Both the position numbers and the translations under genes were made by a program. From positions 44,471,554 to 44,535,553 of the forward strand of contig NC_061112.1 in assembly GCF_002878395.1 (NCBI RefSeq): DNA of 64,000 bases. The letters are read 5' to 3'. This document shows, in pieces, positions 43,057 to 56,474 of this stretch. The notes beneath the pieces are model-generated. The model had not been told where the DNA came from and made no database searches. It saw only the letters and a program-made list of their open reading frames with translations. The DNA is from Capsicum annuum. Lineage: Eukaryota > Streptophyta > Magnoliopsida > Solanales > Solanaceae. Numbering within the stretch: position 1 is the first letter of the stretch; each line of letters starts with the position of its first letter.

Positions 43057-45012
43057 TGTCACAACCCAAACTAGGGCCTGGCCGTGGTGGGTATCTCAAG
43101 CCCAACATAGACTGGTGACCACCCCTATTGCCTAACCTCATGAGCACAAAAATAACCATAAAGTGTAATGCAAAAGACAATTAAATAGTAACAAACAAAG
43201 GAATAGATAACTCTAATGGATACTAGGAGTCAATCAATAACCAACCAACCAACACCTATCCATAATAGCCTCTAAAAATTGAATACCAAATTGGTTGGGA
43301 CATGCCTCCAACCACGACACAAAAGAATCCAAAGAGATAGTCTAAAACATAAGGAAAAAAAGAATTATAAAATGGTGAGCCTTTTAGAGTATTGAAGCTA
43401 CCACTTCAAAGCCACTTGACAATCTTGCTAATCCACCTAGCACTGCATAAGGGTAAAAATTTTCTTTGGAACCTAAATTATGAAAAAATATAATTTCCTA
43501 GAACAGTTAGTAGGGTGAGCGCTAGCATTCAACTCAGGGAAGTGGTAAAATAATACTAAATACAAATTAGTTTAAAAAATATATGCACAAAGTCATATAC
43601 TTGTATATAGGATGTCGAGGTACGAAACAAGGCTTAAGCATGAGTTTAAAACCATTAACATGGACTGTGTAGCTCTAACCATCCTAAAAGCACCCCTGGC
43701 TAAATATGCCTGGCTTTTCCCATCAGAAGGGCCTAGTGCGTGTTAGCCACACCAACTAAAGAAAAGTTGAGGGAAAGCTAAGGCCTCCAAGGTAACTATC
43801 CACTCCAAAAAAATATGTGAATATATATATATATATATCAAGTGTGACTCGAACACATGATCATATAAACCTCCACGCCGACAAATATGGTTTTTAGTAT
43901 TGGTCCTCCCGGGATCTCCAACTTCCACGACGAGCTACACAACCCCTTTAATCCCAGTTAAAACTATTTACGCACATTCACATCTATTTAACAAGGAGTC
44001 TTTTATTTAGGCATTTACCGTTGGCATCATCATACCAAATAATTATGCTTCCAAGCCAGTGTCGTTATGCTAAACCAAACTAATTAGCCAAATGATTCTA
44101 AAGTTTCCAATTTAACACCAATCCATGGCCACTAAGACCTTTTAAAATAAATTTATGTTACTTTAACTATTTATACAATGCAATGATTCAAAAGTGAAGT
44201 AATTTTTATATATATCCATGTTTCAAACTAGTTCATAAGTTGGGTAGAGGTTAAAGTAGATTCCAAATAATTAAACTTCAAAATTATGGAAAACCCATAT
44301 TCCAATTCCCACACCCATGCATATATTCAATTCAAAACCACAAGATAAATCAAAGATAACTAATTCAAAACCATAGAAAAAGATATTCATATGATAATCG
44401 TTCCAACCACCCAACCCATATTTAAAATCCAATAATTAAAACAACATGGATAGTAATTTAAGCACATGATTTATATAAAACCAATTTAATAAAGATATAT
44501 ATACCTTAATTAATGAGAAGCCCTTTGAAAATAGTAAGGAAAGAAGCCCCAATCTTGAACCCTAACCTCACTGCCTTTCAACCTTAGTTTTGGAATGAAG
44601 AATATTTTTTTGAAAGAATACGAGAGTTTTAATGATTAGAAATGGGTTATATAGAGATTGGATGGTTTATAGGATGTAAAAGGAAAAAAATAACCTTAAT
44701 ACACTTTTAAAATAAAGTGGTATCAACAAAGGAGAGAAGTTCACAATGTATAGCCTAAAGCAAACCCCTAGGTCTGTGGCGTGATACTCAACATGAATCC
44801 CAACACAAATCTAAGGAAGGGAGACTTCATAGAATCCATCGTGGTGCAAAGCCAAATAAAAACACACAATTCATGATGCACGACCTGTTTTTGGTTCTAA
44901 AGCTTTCCCTACTGGAATAAAACTCTTCCCAAAAGTGTTTTACGCTTAAGATAGGGGTTCTATAAGCTCATTTAAGCTTGTTTTTGGACCCCGTAACACC
45001 TAGGGTGTTACA
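43057..45012 (-). repeat. Element D 5' LTR (1956 bp)
   Basis: On the minus strand it runs TGTAACACCCTAGG to GGGTTGTGACA. It resembles LTRs A and B in the middle (TGTGTAGCT block at 43667-43676, GGTCCTCCCGGGATCTCCA at 43901-43919). It contains a (TA)n run at ~43823-43840. It ends next to F's LTR at 45013. Confidence 0.9.
44648..44654 (-). promoter_or_regulatory. TATA box in the D LTR
   Basis: Minus-strand CTCTATATAACCCATTTC, with TATATAA about 360 bases into the LTR, upstream of the leader-like stretch with AACCTTAG on the plus strand (~44582). Confidence 0.55.
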
Positions 45013-45754
45013 CATACTCATTCATTAGCCTTGTCTACTTATATATATATATATATATCTTCTTTTTACTCTTACTTACCTATTAGATAATGATATACAG
45101 TATAGTGTTGAGATTCCTAAGTGTGGAGGGATTAAGATAGTGCATTCTCATTGATTTCTTAGTCTTAATATGTTAATATCCTTGACAAGAATAGGATAAT
45201 TTTTCCATATTATCTCATTGGTTGTCTTATATAATTGCTGGATATTTAAGTGTAGTTTTCCATTTTGTTTACATATTTTATATATCTGCTTTATCGCTAG
45301 AGCTCAATCGATAATTGCCTATTGAGTTCCACGTATTTGGTACTCATACTATACTTCTGCACCTGCAGATCATAGTACAGGTTATCACCGTTGAAGCATA
45401 CTTCATGCACAACAGTCATAGTTTAGAGACTTAGAGTGAGCTCCTGATGTTTGGAGTATTACTTATCTCTCTGTTATGTACTAGAAGAGTCTCTATGTTG
45501 TATTCAAAGATTAGTTTTACCAGTGTATTCATTGCACTTTACTTTGTAATCTAGTTATATTAGGAACTCCTGCGCTGATACCACCAGATCTTGGGATTAT
45601 ATTATGTAATTAATCTTATATTTTAGTTATTCTGTATTCATTCCTTTATCTATTTGAGTAGTTCTTTACTAGCCATTATGAACAGTAGGTTTGGCTTTTC
45701 TACTGGTGGGTTATAGTAGGCATTATCATGATATGAGAAATTATATTGTAGTAA
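45013..45754 (+). repeat. Element F 5' LTR, last part
   Basis: Begins CATACTCATTCATTAGCC next to D and ends near TTGTAGTA before the primer site. The (TA)n tract at 45041-45058 is matched by one at 63893-63911. Confidence 0.8.
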
Positions 45755-45756
45755 AT

Positions 45757-45768
45757 TGGTATCAGAGC
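45757..45768 (+). other. Element F primer binding site
   Basis: TGGTATCAGAGC is the unmutated iMet-tRNA complement, the only perfect one in the window, although F is otherwise the most decayed element. Confidence 0.85.
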
Positions 45769-48700
45769 TTAGGTTTCATCAGTGTATTATTACAAGAGCT
45801 AAGTATTTGGTAGAGTCCTGTGGACTGGTATAGAGATATTCATAACCTATCTTCAAGAGGCGATAGGGTCATTCTTATGAAATTTATTTCTTGGCTTCTT
45901 GTTATGTGTCTGCATTTCTATGAGCCTCAGACACATTCTTAGACTTTATTCTATCCTAATGGGCAATGTGAGATGGTCGATAGATGCGGAAGAGACTTTA
46001 ACACGTGTTTTTAGAGCTTGAGTACAATATTTTACCAAAGAGTTAGAGATGGGTATTAAAGATCTTTAGCATTATACAAAGGATTTGGGGCTAGTTTAGT
46101 CTCCAGTAAAAATCATGACTACTTTAAATCTTTGAGGATTAGCATTGGGGGTCTCGAGTATGTTGCAGATCCCTCTTTGCCATGGATGACATTCAATTTA
46201 TTGAGTAGTTCTTAGAATAGAGTTAGGTCTATTGGTGTTTATCTAGGTTCTTAGCTAGTTTTGAGTTTGAGATTAGATTTCTCGAGTGGATCAGGCATGT
46301 TTCTATGCCATATCCTTTTGAACAGGTCATAGTGCATGAGGTTATTGGAGGACTAGCATTGTTACTCTATTCGGCATTAAAGTATTTGATACTAGTTGGG
46401 TCTTTCTTCTCCCAGGTTTTTTATTATATGAGGTCATTAGAGAGAATATATATTTAAACTTTTAGAGGTGGTGGCAAGAGGATATGCCTTTATATTGTGC
46501 TATTGGTATTTCATCCAAGAGTCAGGATTCTTCTAGTAGAGGTCACCTTTACTTGTAGCATATACCATCTCTACGCAGGTAGTAGTTCAGATTATGAGTG
46601 GTACTCAGTGATGATCATAGCAATTGAAATTCCAATCAAACCTTGCAAAGTCTTTGGTATGGATCTTCGACCATGGTAGTTATTTTGGATTATGAGGGTC
46701 AGTATCTCAAAGTGTTAAAAATTCTTATTTTGGTTATGTTGTAATGGGACACTAGTTCAAAGAGTGCCTAGATATGACTTTGTTTATTTGACAGAGTTAG
46801 CTTGTATTCCCTGCTAGCCTAGAGTTCTTGGGGAAGGTTATGACTATGGGAAGGATGATCATTCATAGTAGAAAGTCTCTCAGCATCAGTTGGCCGGCCA
46901 TTTGGGCTCAGTTTATTTTCTTACCATGTTGGTAGTTCAAGAGTTTTCTACGACTGTAGAGAGATCGACTATTGGTCTAGAGAGTATCCCTAATATGGGA
47001 TTGTAAGTCATTTAGTTTATTCAGATTGGGCTCATGATGACTGCTGCACCTTCAGTTAGAGATAGTGTTCTTAATGCCTCAGTTGGTGATTTATTCTGTT
47101 TAAGTTTGGACCTATTTAATATTTTCTCCCTTTGATTTATCAGGTACATGATTGCAAATTTCACTATGATCGGTGTTCTTTTATTTCCCCGTATTTACTT
47201 ATTTCATTATGTGCATAGGGGTCTTCATACCCATTAATAATTATATACATTGATGAGTTCATATTGATTATTGCGTGCCTTGTTATTGAATTCATGATTA
47301 TATGACTATCTCTGTGGCTTATTCTTCCAGTAGTGGCTGGGGTAGATCGATACTGATATTTCCTTCCTATGGGTGTAGCTTTTGGGTTTGAGTCCTATTT
47401 ATCTTAGCACATTGGCCTTATTATGGCCCAAGAGTGGTATATGATATAGATGTTCATTTGGGTACCGTCTATTTATCATATTAATGTTGGTTGCTATTTC
47501 TATTGCTATTGCTATCACTTTTTGAGGTTATTAATATTATTTGATATGACTGATCCTTGTTGGGTAGTTGTGTAGACCAGTGTTATCTTGATAGAATTCT
47601 ATTTTCTTATTATTCTTATTTGGTGGCTTGAGTAGAGATACCTCAGTTTGATGATTTTATCCCATAGCAAGGTGAGGTTGATTATTTTCCATCTAGGTTA
47701 GCTGTGTTAGATTGATTGTGGAGTAAATTGTGTTATCAAAGGTAAATTGATCTTCCGTGGTTCTGTATGGTTCTAGAGTTGACAATTTTGTTATATTGCT
47801 CTTTCTTGAGTTTCAGATTCTTAGACTTACCTTCGGTGTGCAAGGTTTTTTGTTTTGGCTATCCCTTTCTATATAGACCATTTAAAAGCTTGAAGAGTTT
47901 TGGATTTTTTTTTTGTTTATGGCAATTTCATTGCCCGATTGTAGTTTGATATAGATTTTGAGATATCCTAGATTCATCTGTCAGATTTATTGGGTTCATT
48001 TCCTAGTTATAGTGTATCTTTATTATAAATATAAAGTTGGATGCTTTGTTCTCACCATGATGTGATTTTATTCTATTATGTAGTTAGGGAGATAGAGGCT
48101 GATGGCCTTTCCTGTAAACTCTTTGTAAGTTGGAAAATTGGAAATTCTATGTCTTGAGTTATCTATTTTTTTGGTGATGGTCTTGACATTGACCTTGGTT
48201 TTGAGATTGGTATTTTTCTAATTTGATGATGTGGTTTATGGATGGATCGAGTGATGATTGTCCTACTTGGATGGGTTTAAGAAATCCCTATTTCAGAGTT
48301 TGTTTGGGATAATGAGGCTTGGTGAAGAGTTTTTTTCGATTATATGAGCCTATTGCCATTCTTTGTCGAGATGGAGTGTTGGATTGGTTAGTTTCTAGCT
48401 GGAGTGGCATTTCTCATAGTTGCTAGAGTTTTTACCATTATAGGTGTGGTTTGCAGTCTTGGGAAGTTCTTAATTACGCTTTGATAGTTCATGCCCTACA
48501 ATAAATATAGAGTGGATCTCTTGAGTTTTCAACCGATGATTTATCCTCTATTGCAATTTTGTTCTTCAAATATATTTGAATTTTGGCTCAATATTATCTG
48601 GTACAGATAAGTCTAAATCAGATAGTATGGTCGATGTGAGTAGTTGACCTTTGTTTGGATTTGTTGGCTTAATTTTAGATTTGACACCTTGGAATGGTGA

Positions 48701-49740
48701 TTTGAAAGTTTTGAAAGAGTTGGAGTATGAATGCCTACCCATCTTCAGGTTTGGTTTAGTCATTAAAACTAAGTAATTCAGTCTCGGTAGTGAAAATTCT
48801 TCTTGGAGTTTTAGAGTTTGTGTATAACCTTTATTTTAAATTTATCTCCATATAGATTTTATTTATAGGCTGGATGATCCTACTTTGTGGCTGCCTATTC
48901 AATCTTCTCAACTTCCGATAGATTATAGTTGATAATTGTCCAAATGATAGTGCATGGACCTGATATTAGTTCTTTCAATTTTGACATGAGTCATCAGTCT
49001 TCGTTAGAAATTTTGGATGATATACTCAGTAAAAGTATTATATTTGAGTTGGATTATGTATGGTTTCATTCTAAGTTGATGGGACATCCTGGAGTAGATC
49101 ATTCCATAATAAGTAGTTTTGCATTGATTTTCTGGAATCTGGTGTTGATTACAATCCGAACTAGTTGTAGCATTGGCATATATTTTATTCCTTGATTATC
49201 TCTATTTGTGTGCATAGATAGTGCCTTATGAGCTTATTCTCATGGTTGCCATATGGATTTTTAGCGAATTAGTTTCAGTTCTTTGAGTTGTCTGTGATGA
49301 TATTACATGGACAAGACCAATGTGATTTTTCTCCTGGTTTGGAGTAGAAAGCAAGTATGGATGGTAAATAAAGGTTATATTTGGATTTAGAGTCGTAGGT
49401 ATGACTCATGTCTTGGGCTGGTTTTGTCTTGGATGAGCATTTATTGATTTATGTAGGTATTGAGTTGGTGTCAGTGTATTGTGGTCCAGGTTTTCATGCT
49501 TTAGACTTTTTGATTCAATTGGTGGCTAGCAGGTGGCTGAAGTTGAGTTTTGGCTATTTGGAAGTGAAGTGAGAGAGCTGGTGAAAAAAGGATACCTGTG
49601 GCAAAATCCCTCAGTAGTGTTGTCTCTTTGAAGAGGTTATCTAAAAATTCATGCTTGAAGCGTGCAGGCTCGGTACCTCATCCTTTCGAGCTGTTAAGAA
49701 TTTCTATTTGTTGACTTGGGGACGAAAGTCCTTTTAGTAG
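45769..49740 (+). pseudogene. Element F interior, unidentifiable coding remains
   Basis: After a leader with GTAGAGTCCTGTGGACTGGT the sequence has no clear gag, protease, RT, RNase H or integrase motif in any frame. Weak hints only: TTGGAACCATGG-like gag spacing at ~46180-46340, an ADGLS-like fragment near 48090, and a GTGGTCCAGGTTTTCATGC stretch at ~49480 that could descend from an integrase core. The end (49705-49746) has TTGGGGACGAAAGTCC, the context of a polypurine tract. The identity as gypsy is inferred from primer site and end only. Confidence 0.5.
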
Positions 49741-50421
49741 AGGATGTGTAATGACCCTCCAGGTTATTTTTCATATTTCTTCTTACTTTTGCCATTGGAA
49801 CTTTCCCATAGCTGCCCCAAGTAATTTATGACTTGCTGGGACTGACAATTCGATTATCATATAGTTTGTTTGACTTTTAGAGCCAATTTCCTATTAAGAA
49901 GTCTTCGCTGGTTCTAAATACCCATTGGAAAATTTTTTCATAAAATAATCTTGGATGCACCAGAGAACATTTAGGGTTGCGATGTATCCTTTAGTAAAAC
50001 TTTAGTAATTTAAGGTTTTGATGTACCCTTTACTAAAAACGTTTAGTAAAACTTTAGTAATTTAGGGTTCCGATGCACCATAGAACATTTTGACCTATTG
50101 GTTAAAAAGTTAGAAAATAGGAAATTTGGGTATGGGACCCATATTAGGTCAAAACACCTCGTATGGAAATTTAACTTTGCCATTGCATCTGAAATGTTGA
50201 ATTTAGAGTGGTTACATAGTTTATCTGCATTAATTGGGTTCTAAATGAATCTCGGCCTTAGGAAAAACTTGGAAATTTTCTACGTTTGAATTGATATCTG
50301 GTGCCGAAGAGGATGGTACGATTTCCCCTAAAGGTATTGTGATCGTAATACCTAATCTTGCAGCCTGTGTGTGATTTCAACCCTTAGATATGTGATAGAA
50401 ACACCTTATACCTAATGAGGC

Positions 50422-50429
50422 TATAAATA
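50422..50429 (+). promoter_or_regulatory. TATA box in the F 3' LTR
   Basis: TATAAATA in GGCTATAAATAGGGCACC, about 675 bases into the LTR, followed by a short leader. It is the best core-promoter match in the window. Confidence 0.65.
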
Positions 50430-51556
50430 GGGCACCTAGGTCATCACCTATTCTTTGAAAAGAAAATGCCCTAATGAGTATGATAACTCAAAATTGAGAT
50501 TTGTGGGTGACTCGTGAGCTTGATTAACATCTGCTATCGCGAATATCTTAGAATTCAAGGTAAGATTTCATCCCTTTCTTGGTGAAATTCTTAGTTCTTG
50601 ATCCAAAACTCGAACTAGCTTAAGGGATTGATTTTAGCCTTAAATTTGCTTGGCTTTTACCCATTTCTTGAGAATTATGATTCCTTGATCATGTATGAAC
50701 GTTTAGTTGACCTAAAAAATGTGATTTCTGAAAGTGGGGCCACTTAGGGTTTTTGATGTCATTTTTAAACCCTAAGCACAATGGTGCAATACGAGTATAG
50801 TTATTCTCTTATAATGAGTAAATTATGATTTTGATATTATGATGGCCTTTTTTTGGGTTGTGCAATGTAGACGAGCGTTTGTTGATTGATTTAAGGATTT
50901 GCAGTTTATCTTTAAGGTAGGCTTCTATCTACTCTTTTTCGTAAGATGATGCATGTTATATATTGCGTGTGAATGTGAATGTTAAGTTTGATTATGAGTA
51001 GAATCACCTAGTCTTTATTATTGAAGTTTGGGGATTAGATGAGGGTTTTAACCCGTAAAGTGAAATACTTAGTGCTCTTTTAGAATCCTATTGCCTTCTT
51101 CCTAGATTGTGTAATTCATAGAATGGATTTGATATGATGCTAGGTTTGGGATGTGGTTTTAGCATTGGAAGTATGGTTAGTATATTTAACCTTATTTGGG
51201 CTATTATGGTAATCTTGAAATCATAATTTAGGTGGAGTTAACTTAAATACCCATGTTCTAGATGAAGTTCCTATCTTAGGATTGGTTATGGCTTACTTAA
51301 TATCTAGGAGTTGAACTAGATACGTTAGCCTAGTTTAGGGTATAAATTGCCTAAATATGTAAGTTGAGGATTAATAGTGGCTTCTTCTAGCCCACCTTAG
51401 GCTAAGACTTGTGTTAGCCCATGTGGACTTATTGACGAATATTAGGTATAATTAAGACTAGTAACCCGTTAGTATAAGATTACTTTGTGACTTGGTGAGT
51501 CATGATGTATTTTTCCTCGAATAACTATTAATGGCTTATGGCCATGATATTCCTTA

Positions 51557-51862
51557 TAGATATGATACTGGGCCTTTAGAGATGTTATTTCTTCTTAGTT
51601 GTGATATTGGGCCTTAAGAGATGTTATTCCTCTTAGAAGAGATATTTGCCCTTTAGAGATGATGTTCTCCTCATAGATGTGACATTTGGCTTATAGAGGT
51701 GATATTCCTCATTGTCATGACACATGACTTGTATATTGGTAGTATACCTTCTAGATGTGAGATTCTTATTGATAGTATGCTTCCTAGATGCGAGATTCTT
51801 ATTAATAGTATGTCTCCTAGGTGTGAGACGCTTATTGAATATTATGCCTCCTAGTGTGAGAT
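51557..51862 (+). repeat. Two adjacent minisatellites in the F LTR
   Basis: 51557-51711: four ~39-bp units on TAGATGTGATATTGGGCCTT plus TAGAGATGTTATTCCTC. 51738-51862: four ~33-bp units on TAGTATGCCTCCTAGATGTG plus AGATTCTTATTGA. The second theme shares TAGATGTGA with the first. Confidence 0.82.
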
Positions 51863-52356
51863 GATCACAGATATACTTATGGATAATAAGATATGTTATG
51901 CCTTATAGTTGTCTTATGGCGTCTAGTATGAGATGACTTACTAATATGTTTATTAATATGAGTTTCGAATACGTATGTGGGCCTAAGGCTGTGATTGTAA
52001 TATTATATTATTCTATACATATTTTTGTCCCTAAGGCCGTGATATGATATGAGTTGACCATTCGAAAAACGTTTATCTTTGTAAAAGATGAGATTGTAGT
52101 TTATTGATATATTAATGCTTATGGATCCATTATTTGAATATTAGTGATGGCATGCATAGATTTGGTACATTCATGATTGTTGTATCGATTATTGATACAA
52201 TTCCGATTAGATTATAATATTATTACTGTTGTCATTAATTAAGGATTAAAACCCAATTTCAATCTCAAACACAGATTCTTTATAATAATAATAGTCTGTC
52301 TTAATGAATAACTTATGTGTAAAAATGATTAATAATGATGTTTCAAAGATTTGATC

Positions 52357-52361
52357 GAGAC
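52357..52361. repeat. Target site duplication of element G, left copy
   Basis: GAGAC; the right copy at 62429-62433 is GAGAA, one mismatch. Confidence 0.8.
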
Positions 52362-54655
52362 TGTAATACCCCATACTTCTACCTAGCTAGAAATCATCCC
52401 AATAATGTTAGAAACTTACTTTGAAATATGAATCCATTTTTGTACATATGGAATTTTTAAGATTATCACTTTTTATCATATGGGTAATTGAATTAGCTTT
52501 CCATCGATACCAATTTCGTCCAAATTCGGTGTTAGAGTAAAAAGTTATGGACATTTTACTCAGAACTGTAAGAATCGCCCAGGTGCAGGTTGACGGACCA
52601 TTGCCGAAACCATCGCAGCCAAGGAAGTGAGTCAACCTTCTTGATAAGTTATGACGGACAGGTTGATGGGCAGGTTGATGGACTGTCGAACTTGCGATGG
52701 ACTGTCACCCAAGTCGTCGCTATAAGGTAGCGAGTCTTCTTTTTGGACCACGTATGACGGTCAAAATGACGGACCATCCAATAACTTCAAGAAACTCACA
52801 ATTTAGGTATGTCATGTGTTGATTCATGGGTCCCTTTCACCCATGAAGCTCAAGAATCTCTTTTCAAAATCCAAGATTTATGTATTTATGAATGTTCAAA
52901 ATTTAAATTGAATTGAAATTCGTGTTCGTGAAGTTGTGGGGTTTTGATTCATGTTTTAAATTACATATTTCAATGGTTGACCCTAATATATGAAGATTTA
53001 CATAAAAATCATGATAAACCCCCTTTTGAAATTACAAGTTGATTGATGTATCCATGATCATTAAATGTGTTGATGATTGTATAACCAAAGCATGCTCCGC
53101 ATGTGTTTGACTAAATGCCAATGTGAAATAAAAGTGCCATGCTAGTATGATAATATGAAATCTCCATTTATGTACAGGTTTATGCGTGTCAAATGTTTGA
53201 TAAAATGCCTTAATAAAGAATTAAGGATTGTGATATTGGCCATGTATTAAAAAAAGTCATCCTTTTGTCAGTTTATTTCCATCGAGTCCTGGGGGTACTT
53301 GTACTCGAAAAATATAGGTGTGTTCCTAGAGTTAGTGTCATGATTTCACCATATCCTCAATCAAGCCACGATCCTTAGAACTCAGTCAATCATGTGACTC
53401 AGGAAAGCTTAGTAATAAAGTAATCTCAGTACTATTCCGTCAGTTAATGGAACTTAGTTAATTAAGTCCAGTTCAGTTCAGTAATCCATGTTCAGTGTCT
53501 ATTCAGATGGGAGTAGGGATTAGCACCGAGTGAACCCAAGGATGGGAACACACACTATTAGATTAGGGTGTGATTCTTAGAAGTCAGCTAGCATAGGTTG
53601 AGACATCAACACTGTTAGATGAGGGTTGATGAGGCGGACAAGCACTGTAAGATGAGGGCTCCGCCGTTCTCTTTTGGGGACACTGTCGGATGAGGGTCAC
53701 TCACAGCTTGTCCTTATAGTGGCACGGTATTGACACCCTTCCAATTGGGGTTACAGATTGGACCCCAACTCAGCCATAATGGCATATTAGGAGCATGTCA
53801 ATTTGATAACTACTTCCCACAGTTTCAGTTACAGAATGAGGACTGTCAAATACAGTCATTCAGTCTCAATAATAGAACTCAGATAGTTCTACCAAATTTA
53901 GAACTATTAGATAAAGTTAACTCAGAATAGTACGGAATTCAGCTAGTTCCATTAGAATCTAGACTGTCAGATATAGTCGCTCAGTATCCGTTATTTCAGT
54001 TATATAGTTATCAGTATCTCTTGTTATCAGTATTTAGGTTTAGTAATCATGTTATCATGAACTCAGTTATAGTTATTATGTATTCATCCATTTATTCTCA
54101 TGTTCATGTTACCCAGCCAGTTAGTATAGTTCATGCAGGTGAACCTTTGCATTCAGCCTACCTCATATGCATACCAGTAATTGAAACGTACTGACGCATT
54201 TGCACTATGGTATTTTATACCATAGGTTCAGAAGCACGAGCTCCAGAGCATTAGTAGCTTCCATTCCCAGCAGTCAGAGTTAGCAGTGAGACCTAATCCT
54301 TCGAGAACATGACCATTACTTTATTATCTCATTAATTAATTTATTAGTAGGAGTTAGTCGGGGATATGTCCTATCAACTCTTTATTTAGACAGGTCAATC
54401 AGTAAGAGGCTTTTTAGACTATCATGTTTAGAAAGTTATTTTAGGTGTTTTGGGTATTTCATACCTCATCCAGATGGTATATTTTTATTAGTTATGTTAC
54501 AGTTTTGAACCTTATGGCCTTTCAACCTTTATTTCTACGTTCATACAGTATATTACGCAGTGTTCAGGTACAGATATCAGTCATAGGTTAGCTTGTGGTC
54601 CTTCAGGCTCATAAACACTGTGTAGCATTTTGGATACCAGATTCAGGGCGTTACA
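52362..54655 (+). repeat. Element G 5' LTR (2294 bp, internally deleted)
   Basis: TGTAATACCCCATAC to GGGCGTTACA. Compared with the 3' LTR it lacks about 255 bases at ~52780, the part that runs from the dyad array to the CTCAAGAAACTCACAA leader (60290-60545) and includes the likely start site. Confidence 0.9.
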
Positions 54656-54882
54656 AACTTTGTATTAGATCCTAAGGTTCAATTGAGTCGTAGGAAGTCT
54701 AAAAGCCGCATCTAGTAGAGTTTTGTACATTGGTGTGTTAAGTGCCACATTTATGTACAGAAGGCTACAAGATGTTTTAGGAACAGTTTCCCTTCTTTCA
54801 GTATTTATGTCGTGCTAGTAAGCATAATCTCCAGTTGATCTCTCAGTCTAGTCTAATATATTTCTCCTTTCTTCTACAGAAC

Positions 54883-55925
54883 ATGCCTCCTAAAAGAAGA
54901 AACTGGAATCAGTCAGCCCCTCAACTCGAAGAACCTTTGGGTGAACATGTCTATTATGCAGAGTTCCAAGCTGCATTCACTAGTCTTGCTCAGTCAGTTG
55001 CTTCTCAGAATAAACAACCTGCTGTCGTTCCAGCCGACCCAATGGCCAATTTAGCTGCAGCCAGGATTGGAGACATCACCCGAATAAATCCTCCATCCTT
55101 TGTCGGGTCTATGTCAGATGAGGACCCTCAGGAATTCATCGATCACATTTAAAAGGTTACTGATGTTATGGGGATGTCAGCTTTTAAGAGTGCGGAACTG
55201 GCATCATATCAGTTGCAGGATGTTGCTCACACTTGGTACAAGCAGTAAAAGTTAGAAAGGTCTATTGATGCAGGACCCATTGGGTGGGAGGAGTTGGACA
55301 CCGCATTCTTAGAGAGGTTCTTTTCCTTAGAGCTGAAAGAAGCTAAGGTGTTAGAATTCATCAACCTCAGGTGGGGAAACATGATGGTGAAAGAGTATTC
55401 TCTTAAGTTTACTCAATTAGCTAGATATGCCCCTCATGTAGTTGCAGACAGCAGGGCCATGATGAGTAAGTTTGTTTCTGGTATGAATGATAGTGTGGTC
55501 AACAAGTATAGGTCTATGATATTAAATAGTGATATGACTTTAGTTAGGCTTATGAATTATTCTCAACAGATAGAAGAGCAGAAGATTAAGATGAGAGAGA
55601 AGTAGAATAAGAGAGCAAGAATAGCTAGTTTCAACTTTGCTTAGCCCAAATCAGAAGAAGAAAATCGTTCCCAGTTTTGTCCTAAGTCATCAGTTCCAGC
55701 TCCTTCTACAGCTAATGCTCCATCTCCTATGTTTGAGGATGGTAATAGGGATAGGGCGCCAGGCTCTAAGTCTCAGGGTTGTGTCAGCAATGCCTGAACT
55801 AATCCCCTTTGTTAGACTTGTGGTATGAACCACAAGTGTACTTGCTGAGCTGGTAGCGATGTCTATTTCAAATATGGCAAGCCAAGCCATAGAGTCAGAG
55901 ATTGTCCCCAGTCAGGTTATTAGGG
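54883..55925 (+). pseudogene. gag: Element G gag
   Basis: Start ATG-CCT-CCT-AAA at 54883, the standard MPPKR-type start (the longer frame from 54835 begins in the leader). Blocks: RIGDITRINPPSFVGSMSDE (~55054-55113), DPQEFIDHI then TAA at 55150, AELASYQLQDVAHTWYKQ then TAA, AFLERFFSLELKEAKVLEF, NMMVKEYSLKFTQLARYAPH and MSKFVSGMND (55294-55602), TAG at 55603. The zinc knuckle at ~55863-55905 reads YFKYGKPSHRVRDC, with Tyr for both first Cys ligands. Confidence 0.9.
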
Positions 55926-56084
55926 TTAGTGGAACCGTTCCCCATCCCTATTCGGTCGTCCAAACCAGTAGGGTGCCACCTCTATCTCTACTAGTGGGCA
56001 ATGCCTAAATCGACTTTATGCTCTCCAATCTCGGCAAGATCAGGAAAATTCTCCTAATGTGGTTACTGGTACTTACAGATCTTT

Positions 56085-56470
56085 CATGTGCATGTTTACG
56101 CTTTTCTAGATCCAGGTGCTTCTTTGTCTTTTGCTACTCCCTATATAGTAGTTGATTTTGGAGCCAGTCCCAAAATTCTAGCAGAGCCCTTTACAGTATC
56201 TACCCTAGTGGGTAAAACTGTCGTAGCCTGACGGGTATGCAGGAACTGCCTGGTTATGATATTTTAAAAAGTCACCTCAGTAGATTTAGTCAAATTAGAG
56301 ATGACTAATTTTGATGTGATTCTCGGCATGAATTAGCTTCCTTCCTACTATGCCACAGTCGACTGTAGAAATAAAATAGTCCAGTTTGAGTTTCTAAATG
56401 AACCTGTCCTAGAGTGGAAGGGTAGTACTTCAGCATTAAGAGGTCCTCTTATTTCCTACCTTCGGGTACG
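56085..56470 (+). pseudogene. Element G protease
   Basis: FLDPGASLSFATPYIVVDFG with the catalytic Asp codon at 56109-56111 intact. Then a TGA in the VVA-RV segment (~56228), and VDLVKLEMTNFDVILGMN before a TAG (~56334) in place of Trp, YYATVDCRNKIVQFEF, and ALRGPLISYLRVRKVISK at the end. Confidence 0.87.
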
Positions 56471-56474
56471 AAAA

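Larger units (their letters stand above)
13690..45012 (-). mobile_element. Element D: Ty3/gypsy chromovirus in three pieces, 3' end lost
   Basis: Read on the minus strand: 5' LTR (45012-43057), primer site, gag, protease, RT start (to 40821), RT core (26079-25432), RNase H and integrase (15101-~13690). The protein reading resumes across both gaps, and each gap is bounded by a 5-bp duplication, so elements E and C inserted into an existing D copy. The right end abuts CATAC, a candidate one-sided TSD, inside F's LTR. Integrase similarity fades near 13690 and no 3' LTR follows. Reassembled length is about 6.2 kb. Confidence 0.88.
49747..52361 (+). repeat. Element F 3' LTR, first part
   Basis: Starts TGTAATGACCCTCC after the polypurine context. 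Holds a strong TATA box at 50422 and two minisatellite blocks at 51557-51862. Interrupted at 52361 by G, whose TSD is GAGAC here and GAGAA at 62429. Confidence 0.82.

Noticed and set aside
45041..45058. (TA)n tracts here, at ~43823 and at ~63893
   Set aside because: Ordinary microsatellites; the first and last are homologous positions in F's two LTRs.
48566..48763. Reverse-strand 65-codon open frame in element F
   Set aside because: No conserved motif; the stretch is degenerate element interior.
45769..49740. Assigning gag, RT and integrase coordinates inside element F
   Set aside because: Only scattered weak resemblances were seen; giving domain borders would be guessing.
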